Source of the DNA: Candidatus Azambacteria bacterium RBG_16_47_10
Lineage (GTDB): Bacteria; Patescibacteriota; Minisyncoccia; GWC2-36-17; WO2-46-25
DNA length: 5,302 nt
Assembly: GCA_001773975.1 (NCBI GenBank)
Contig: MEYI01000048.1
Coordinates: 1,326-6,627 of the forward strand
Direction of reading: 5' to 3'
Part shown: piece by piece, positions 1 to 4,487 of the stretch
How the letters are laid out: each line of letters begins with the position of its first letter
Numbering within the stretch: position 1 is the stretch's first letter
The notes under the pieces: generated by a model
Database searches by the model: none
Seen by the model: only the letters and a program-made list of their open reading frames with translations
What the model was told of the DNA's origin: nothing
Position numbers and translations under genes: made by a program

Positions 1-50
1 GCGCCGATGAAATGCGTCAGATCGCAAAAGAAACGCGATCATTTGCTTAA
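1..50 (+). CDS. 3' end of an upstream gene (partial, unidentified)
   Basis: Reading from base 3, the frame gives ADEMRQIAKETRSFA and then TAA at 48-50. The peptide is helical and charged, like a normal protein C-terminus. The frame starting at base 1 also stays open, to a TAA at 64-66, but its product (APMKCVRSQKKRDHLL...) looks less like a protein. The fragment is too short to assign a family. It would be the gene upstream of the kinase on the same strand, separated by about 145 bases. Confidence 0.4.
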   Translation, partial: ADEMRQIAKETRSFA

Positions 51-81
51 CGCGCAATTGCATTAATACTCTGCATTGATT

Positions 82-102
82 ACACATTTTGTGTTGTTTT
101 TT
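82..102 (+). terminator. Weak intrinsic-terminator-like hairpin
   Basis: ACACA (82-86) and TGTGT (90-94) form a 5-bp stem around a TTT loop. TG follows, then six T residues (97-102). It sits about 30 bases after the presumed stop of the upstream gene, the right place for a terminator. The stem is short and AT-rich and the T-run is slightly displaced, so termination would be inefficient at best. Confidence 0.22.
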
Positions 103-141
103 GTTTTATCACGGTGTGGTAAAATATATGTATATAATACA

Positions 142-169
142 TTGTATTCGGCGACTTAGAGCTGATAAT
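142..169 (+). promoter_or_regulatory. Possible promoter for the kinase operon
   Basis: TTGTAT (142-147) and GATAAT (164-169) are separated by 16 bases, resembling a housekeeping-sigma -35/-10 pair. Transcription would start near 176, giving a leader of about 20 nt before the ATG at 196 and excluding the GTG at 172 as a start. A second -10-like TATAAT lies at 133-138, but I find no matching -35 at usual spacing. The AT-rich region makes chance matches likely. Confidence 0.3.
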
Positions 170-195
170 GAGTGTGCATTTTGCCGGTTGAAAAT

Positions 196-3006
196 ATGAA
201 GACACTACGTGAAAAACCATTTACTTTTTTAGCAGCCGCGTTTCTCATCGGGTTTTCACTGTTTTTTGTTACTGGTGCGGTTGATAATGCCAGAGCTCAA
301 GATAACCAGGTCGCTCAAGAGGAAGCCGAAGGGAAGATCGTGTGGGAAAAATTGCGGTTAAAAAAAATAAGTTGCGCCGAGTTATCTCAAAATGATTTCA
401 CTGTGTTGGGTGAATATTTCATGGGTCAGATAGCGGGGTCGTCCCATGCGGAAATAAACGAGGCGATAGAGCAGGCGAGAGGAAAGGAATGGGAGGATCA
501 AATGCATATCGACATGGGGAAAAAATTGTCCGCCTGTGATATTTCTGCGGTGATTCCCTCGCAAGACATCGACCTCATGCACATGGTATTGGGCATAGAT
601 TCAGGTCAAACGAAAGTGAATGAATTGGGATCCTTTAACGCTATCGTCCTGATACTTCTATGGGTGTTTGTTATCGGAGGATTTGGTTTATTGATCAAGC
701 GGCTCGCCGATCAATTTCGCGGATCTGCCCGTGAAGGAGGGGAGGAGTCGAAGAAAGTAAGCACCGGGAAAAAGAGCAGATTTCTTGATTTCCCCTTTCG
801 CATGAAGATCAGCACGAAGCTTTCTTTTTTACTGCTTTTCGCGGGCTTGCTCCCTATGGCGGTGTTTGGCTTTTTGTATGTGCGCAACGAGCAGGCAGTT
901 CTGGAAAAAGAGATTTTTAATACACTTGTATTGTTGGCGGAGTCAAAAGAGGTGCGCGTGCTCGAGTATTTTAAGGATATTATCGCGCGGACGCATGATT
1001 TTTCTTCAGACGGATATATACGCGACGAAACAAAGCGGCTCATTACCACCGGTTCTTCTGATGCTCGGGATGCGTTGAGCAGGCATCTTTTAGTGAACAA
1101 GAAGCCGTTAGATGAGAAGATTAGGGGTATTTCGATATTGGACGAGAACGGCACCGTGATCGCATCGACCGATGTGCAAGAGATCGGTAAAAATGAATCC
1201 AAGGATGTATATTTTAAAGAAGGGAGGGTGGGCGCGACACTCGTGCGTACCGACCCGGGAGATGTTCATTTCGGCATTGTTTCTCCTTTTGTGGTCGCGG
1301 TGCCGATCACCGATAAAGATACTCATGAATTTCTCGGCATCATCGTGAATGTTTTTGATTCTTATAAGTTGGAAGATATTCTTTCGGAAAACTTCATTAC
1401 GCGGCAAAATATTGAATTGGAATCGATCATCGGTGAGAATCTTGAAACGCTTCATGTGTATATCGTGAATCAAGATAGGAACGTCATTTTGAGTCCTGTA
1501 AAAAAGAAAGTCGATCCCATACATAATGTAAATGTGCGCACCTTGCCGGTACAAGAATGTCTTGATAATAAAAAAGAGATTCTGGGTGAGTATACGGATC
1601 ATTCCGGTGCACAGGTGTTTGGTGCATCAATGTGCTTGGAGGAAGAGGGGTTGGTGCTTATTGTGGATATTGATAAGCAGGAGGCGCTTATGCCGGTGCA
1701 AAAGCTGCAAATACGTTTTTACAGTACGGTCGCGGCGCTTGTCGTTCTTATCGGTCTTCTTTCATTTTTTATATCTCGATTATTCACGAAACCTATTAAA
1801 GCATTGCGAGAAAGCGCGGAGATAACGGGGAGGGGTAATTTACGCCATCGTGCAGTGGTTGCGCGAACACGGGATGAGATCGAGGATCTCGGGCATGCGT
1901 TCAATGCGATGACCGCATCACTTGAGGATCGTCAACAGGTGGCAATGGAAGAAAAAAGAAAGCTAACCGTGTTGCTTGAAAATCTGCCGGTGGGAGTGCT
2001 GATGATGCGCGCCGCGGACGGCGAAGTGATGGTGCTGAACCATCGTGGTATCGAGCTGCTCGGTGAAGGATTTAAGGACGATGTTCAAAAGTGGACGAGA
2101 ATAAAAAATGAGAAAGGAGAAGAATATCCGTTTGAAGAATTACCCATGAGCATCGCGCTTCATACGACGCATGGCGCGACAAAAAATGATTTATGCGTCG
2201 GGAAGCCGGGAAATATGGTCGCGCTGCATATGTCAGCGGTGCCGGTGGCCGATGAAACGGGAGCCCCTAATTTCGTGGTGATGGTGTTTGATGATGTGAC
2301 GAAAGAGAAAGAGGTCGATCGGGCGAAAACGGAATTCGTGTCGCTTGCATCGCATCAACTGCGGACACCGCTCTCGACCGTTAATTGGTATACGGAAATG
2401 CTGCTTGCCGAAGATGTCGGAAAGATCACCCCTGATCAAAAATCATATCTGGAGGAGATCTACCGGGGAAATCAGCGCATGGTGGGGTTGGTCAACGCAT
2501 TGTTGGATGTTTCCCGGATAGAAATGGGAACATTTGCGATGGATATTAAAGCGGTTGATCTTGGGGGTGAGCTGGATCTGACATTGAAAGAGTTTGAGCC
2601 GATGATCAAGGAGAAGAAAATGAATATCGAAAAAGAGTGCGCCCCCGATGTTCCCGTACTCAAAGTCGATCAAAAAATGATTCACATCATATTTCAGAAT
2701 TTGATCTCTAATGCGCTGAAATATACACCACCCGAGGGGCGCATTATGGTGCGAGTCAGGAGGGAAGGAAATGACCGCGTATATATTGAGGTTTCCGATA
2801 CCGGGTATGGTATTCCGAAGCATCAGTACGACAAAATATTTACAAAACTCTTCCGGGCCGATAACATAGTAGGTAAGGATACGGAGGGAACCGGGTTGGG
2901 GCTGTATCTGGTAATGCTTGTTGTTAAACAACTGAAGGGGGAGATCCGGTTTGTTTCCGAAGAGAAAAAAGGAACATCGTTCTTTATCACAATACCAATA
3001 CAATAA
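196..3006 (+). CDS. Membrane sensor histidine kinase (novel N-terminal module, Cache, HAMP, PAS, HisKA, HATPase)
   Basis: A 936-residue sensor kinase that should autophosphorylate on a histidine and pass the phosphate to receivers encoded just downstream. Order: signal peptide or first membrane segment 1-34 (ARA|Q cleavage possible); extracytoplasmic module 35-149 with C60, EYFMG at 73-77, H84, MH at 103-104 and C114; membrane segment 150-167; basic cytoplasmic loop 168-208; membrane segment 209-229; Cache-like sensor 230-505; membrane segment 508-530; HAMP 532-576; PAS about 589-704; HisKA with phospho-accepting H720 in SHQLRTPL; HATPase with N835/N839 (N box), DTGYG 868-872 (G1), F886 (F box) and GTGLG 898-902 (G2). 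All catalytic boxes are intact. I prefer the ATG at 196 over the GTG at 172 because it begins directly with a classical n-region (MKTLREK) and fits the candidate promoter; the GTG adds eight residues. Neither start has a Shine-Dalgarno site. The kinase assignment is firm. Cache and PAS boundaries are approximate, and the ligand is unknown. Confidence 0.93.
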   Translation: MKTLREKPFTFLAAAFLIGFSLFFVTGAVDNARAQDNQVAQEEAEGKIVWEKLRLKKISCAELSQNDFTVLGEYFMGQIAGSSHAEINEAIEQARGKEWEDQMHIDMGKKLSACDISAVIPSQDIDLMHMVLGIDSGQTKVNELGSFNAIVLILLWVFVIGGFGLLIKRLADQFRGSAREGGEESKKVSTGKKSRFLDFPFRMKISTKLSFLLLFAGLLPMAVFGFLYVRNEQAVLEKEIFNTLVLLAESKEVRVLEYFKDIIARTHDFSSDGYIRDETKRLITTGSSDARDALSRHLLVNKKPLDEKIRGISILDENGTVIASTDVQEIGKNESKDVYFKEGRVGATLVRTDPGDVHFGIVSPFVVAVPITDKDTHEFLGIIVNVFDSYKLEDILSENFITRQNIELESIIGENLETLHVYIVNQDRNVILSPVKKKVDPIHNVNVRTLPVQECLDNKKEILGEYTDHSGAQVFGASMCLEEEGLVLIVDIDKQEALMPVQKLQIRFYSTVAALVVLIGLLSFFISRLFTKPIKALRESAEITGRGNLRHRAVVARTRDEIEDLGHAFNAMTASLEDRQQVAMEEKRKLTVLLENLPVGVLMMRAADGEVMVLNHRGIELLGEGFKDDVQKWTRIKNEKGEEYPFEELPMSIALHTTHGATKNDLCVGKPGNMVALHMSAVPVADETGAPNFVVMVFDDVTKEKEVDRAKTEFVSLASHQLRTPLSTVNWYTEMLLAEDVGKITPDQKSYLEEIYRGNQRMVGLVNALLDVSRIEMGTFAMDIKAVDLGGELDLTLKEFEPMIKEKKMNIEKECAPDVPVLKVDQKMIHIIFQNLISNALKYTPPEGRIMVRVRREGNDRVYIEVSDTGYGIPKHQYDKIFTKLFRADNIVGKDTEGTGLGLYLVMLVVKQLKGEIRFVSEEKKGTSFFITIPIQ

Positions 3007-3017
3007 ACACAAAGCAT

Positions 3018-3419
3018 ATGAATGAACATGAAAAAAAGACAGTTTTGGTCATAGAGGATGAGCGGCCACTGCTTGAGGCGATCAAGATAAAGCTCGAATT
3101 AAGCGGGTTTGATGTGGTGACGGCGGTCAGCCCGAAACAAGGACTGAACATGCTGCGCGATATCCCGCGCATCGATGCCGTATGGCTCGATCATTACCTG
3201 TCTGTCAGTGAATCAGGATTGGATTTTCTCATGGAGGTAAAAAAGAGCGATGAGTGGAAGCATATCCCGGTATTTGCCGTAACGAACACCGCAAGCGCAG
3301 AACATAAATATTCGTATCTTGAGCTGGGAGTGGCGAAATATTATGTGAAAGCGGATATGCGCCTGGAAGATATCGCAAAGGACATCAGAGAATTTTTAGA
3401 ACAACCAACAAATAATTAA
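3018..3419 (+). CDS. Single-domain response regulator (receiver only), divergent phosphorylation loop
   Basis: A 133-residue CheY-like receiver with no output domain. It has the acidic pair E13/D14, the presumed phospho-acceptor D58 in WLDHYL, T89 at the switch position and K111 in YYVKAD. The loop after D58 is unusual: DHYLSVSESG has no proline and is one residue longer than the standard D-x-x-M-P-x-x-D-G arrangement, and K111 is followed by Ala instead of the usual Pro. The active site still looks complete, so phosphorylation is expected. The gene starts 11 bases after the kinase stop with no Shine-Dalgarno site (CAAAGCAT precedes the ATG), so it is probably co-transcribed with the kinase and takes phosphate from it. 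Its downstream target must be a protein partner, because nothing here binds DNA. I recall receivers of this style as common in Patescibacteria. Confidence 0.9.
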   Translation: MNEHEKKTVLVIEDERPLLEAIKIKLELSGFDVVTAVSPKQGLNMLRDIPRIDAVWLDHYLSVSESGLDFLMEVKKSDEWKHIPVFAVTNTASAEHKYSYLELGVAKYYVKADMRLEDIAKDIREFLEQPTNN

Positions 3420-3429
3420 CTGTAAAGAT

Positions 3430-3813
3430 ATGGATCAAATAAAAAAAACCGTTCTTATCGTTGAAGATGAGCCTTCGCTCCAGCGCGCGCTTGGCGATCA
3501 TTTTTCTCGAGAGGGGATTTCTGTGCTGTCGGCAAAAAATGGACAGGAAGGACTTGAGGTGGCGCTCCGCGAGCACCCGGGTGTCATATTGCTTGATATT
3601 GTTATGCCCGTCATGGATGGCATGACCATGCTTACGAAATTACGCGAAGATGTATGGGGAAAAGATGCCCATGTGATCTTGCTGACGAATTTGGTGGATA
3701 ATAAAGAGATCGTAGAGGCGATGAAGACCGGTGTCTTTGATTATTTGGTAAAATCGGATTGGAAGATCGATGATGTCGTGGAAAAAGTGAAGCAGAAACT
3801 CGGCATCGAATAA
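3430..3813 (+). CDS. Single-domain response regulator (receiver only), canonical active site
   Basis: A 127-residue CheY/Spo0F-like receiver with a textbook active site: E12/D13, phospho-acceptor D56 in LLDIVMPVMDG, T86 in LLTN and K108 in YLVKSD. The protein ends at the final receiver helix (VVEKVKQKLGIE), so there is no DNA-binding or enzymatic output. It begins 10 bases after the stop of the first receiver, again without a Shine-Dalgarno site (GTAAAGAT precedes the ATG). Its close spacing to the kinase and first receiver makes it a likely second phosphate acceptor. It could act as a phosphate sink, a relay intermediate, or an effector that works by protein contact; the sequence does not decide between these. 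Confidence 0.92.
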   Translation: MDQIKKTVLIVEDEPSLQRALGDHFSREGISVLSAKNGQEGLEVALREHPGVILLDIVMPVMDGMTMLTKLREDVWGKDAHVILLTNLVDNKEIVEAMKTGVFDYLVKSDWKIDDVVEKVKQKLGIE

Positions 3814-3816
3814 CGC

Positions 3817-4110
3817 ATGCGTATTTTTTTCATTATCGCCGCATGTGTAGCGATCGTTGTCTTTTTCTCATATGATCGCCTTGGAGAATTAACGGAGGTG
3901 TTTTCTTCGCGTGAAAATAATTCGATGAGCGATACGGTGCGTGCGACGGAGGTGTTTGATGAGAAAAAAGATGCGAGCACGTTATTTCCCAATGGTGATA
4001 TCAGCACAGATACAGAGGAGCGACTGGATCAGTCGATCAAAAGCGTCGAGGACGAGATTAGGCGCACGGAAGAGTTTTTACAGAAAAAACAGGGGGATAG
4101 TGCGCGTTGA
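3817..4110 (+). CDS. Small single-pass membrane protein with C-terminal coiled coil, unknown function
   Basis: A 97-residue protein that I do not recognise. Residues 3-18 (IFFIIAACVAIVVFF) are a membrane anchor or uncleaved signal. A polar linker follows (19-65), then a strongly charged helix in which L70, I74, V77, I81, T84 and L88 keep the 4-3 spacing of a coiled coil, so oligomerisation or contact with another helix is likely. The ATG lies three bases after the stop of the second receiver, so it is almost certainly translated from the kinase operon mRNA. That placement suggests a membrane partner of the signalling proteins, which is inference from context only. The in-frame start is the only sensible one. 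The stop codon TGA (4108-4110) lies inside the -35 box of the next promoter. Confidence 0.72.
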   Translation: MRIFFIIAACVAIVVFFSYDRLGELTEVFSSRENNSMSDTVRATEVFDEKKDASTLFPNGDISTDTEERLDQSIKSVEDEIRRTEEFLQKKQGDSAR

Positions 4111-4135
4111 CGCTGGGGGAGGGGTGAGGTAATAT
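4107..4135 (+). promoter_or_regulatory. Promoter of the glutaredoxin-like gene
   Basis: TTGACG (4107-4112) and TAATAT (4130-4135) are exactly 17 bases apart, a near-consensus housekeeping promoter. The -35 box contains the TGA stop of the upstream membrane protein. The spacer is very G-rich (five Gs at 4115-4119, four at 4121-4124, two at 4128-4129). Transcription would begin near 4142, leaving a leader of about 32 nt before the ATG at 4174. Confidence 0.6.
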
Positions 4136-4173
4136 AGAAGGCACGGATATATCTATTACTAATCTTAATTTTT

Positions 4174-4410
4174 ATGGCAAAAGTTGTTGTGTATAGCACG
4201 CCGACATGCGTGTATTGCAAAATGGCAAAAGATTATTTCAAAGAGCATAATGTAATGTATGAGGAAAAGGACGTGACCATGGATATGGATGCACAGGAAG
4301 AAATGATCGAAAAATCAGGACAAATGGGAGTTCCTGTTATTGCGATCGACGGGGAAATGATCATCGGATTCGATCAGAAACGGATCGCTGAACTTTTAGC
4401 AATCAAGTAA
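4174..4410 (+). CDS. Glutaredoxin/NrdH-like thiol-disulfide oxidoreductase
   Basis: A 78-residue cytoplasmic redox protein of the glutaredoxin-like (NrdH/YruB-type) branch of the thioredoxin fold; 78 residues is full length for these minimal family members. The first strand VVVYSTPTC leads into the redox motif C12-V-Y-C15, followed by an amphipathic helix. The cis-proline of the fold is P54 in MGVPVIAI, and the C-terminal segment EMIIGFDQKRIAELL matches the typical G-F-D ending. Both active-site cysteines are present, so a dithiol mechanism is expected. Such proteins reduce disulfides in partners, for example ribonucleotide reductase in the NrdH case; which partner applies here cannot be told. 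The gene has its own promoter, with no Shine-Dalgarno site before the ATG (leader end AATCTTAATTTTT). No terminator is visible after it; the next promoter begins eight bases beyond the stop. Confidence 0.9.
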   Translation: MAKVVVYSTPTCVYCKMAKDYFKEHNVMYEEKDVTMDMDAQEEMIEKSGQMGVPVIAIDGEMIIGFDQKRIAELLAIK

Positions 4411-4417
4411 GTGATCG

Positions 4418-4446
4418 TTGACGTTTTGCTTGTTTTTTTGTATTAT
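4418..4446 (+). promoter_or_regulatory. Promoter of the S8 protease gene
   Basis: TTGACG (4418-4423) and TATTAT (4441-4446) are 17 bases apart, with TG immediately before the -10 box. This is a strong housekeeping-type match. The spacer ends in a seven-T run. Predicted start of transcription is near 4453, which gives a leader of about 35 nt to the ATG at 4488. The -35 hexamer is the same as in the glutaredoxin promoter. Confidence 0.65.
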
Positions 4447-4487
4447 ATCGACTCAAATCATTAACTGATAGCGGCGAAAAAGACCAT

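Larger units (their letters stand above)
51..195. other. Intergenic spacer upstream of the kinase
   Basis: About 145 bases of AT-rich sequence with no credible gene on either strand. It contains the palindrome GCAATTGC (54-61), a near-perfect direct repeat TGCATTAAT/TGCATTGAT (59-67 and 72-80), the weak hairpin at 82-102 and the candidate promoter at 142-169. The GTG at 172 could extend the kinase by eight residues, but nothing favours it. Confidence 0.6.

Noticed and set aside
1108..1602. Open frame on the - strand (164 codons) opposite the Cache region
   Set aside because: The + strand is clearly coding here; the antisense product has low-complexity, atypical composition and no motif.
2008..2021. 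GC-rich hairpin CGCCG/CGGCG within the PAS-domain coding region
   Set aside because: Only five pairs, no T-run, and it falls in a plain coding stretch; such stems are common by chance.
2443..3012. Long open frame on the - strand (189 codons) opposite the kinase ATPase domain
   Set aside because: It lies wholly opposite a region with intact N, G1, F and G2 boxes, its product is rich in Cys/His/Phe with no recognisable domain, and it has no promoter or start context. It is a shadow frame.
3817..3846. Lipobox-like IAAC at residues 7-10 of the small membrane protein
   Set aside because: The hydrophobic stretch before the Cys is only about six residues and the sequence after it (VAIVVFF) remains hydrophobic, which fits a membrane anchor rather than a lipoprotein signal.
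4108..4110. TGA read as glycine (alternative code of some CPR lineages)
   Set aside because: All other reading frames end at TAA and this TGA is followed within a few codons by promoter elements; the S8, glutaredoxin and kinase frames contain no in-frame TGA, so the standard code fits.
4104..4113. Inverted repeat GCGT-TG-ACGC at the end of the small membrane protein gene
   Set aside because: A two-base loop cannot close a hairpin, and no T-run follows; the bases are better explained as stop codon plus -35 box.
4386..4399. Short hairpin near the glutaredoxin stop as a possible terminator
   Set aside because: The stem needs a G-T wobble and a tiny loop, and the nearest T-run starts more than 30 bases later, within the next promoter spacer.
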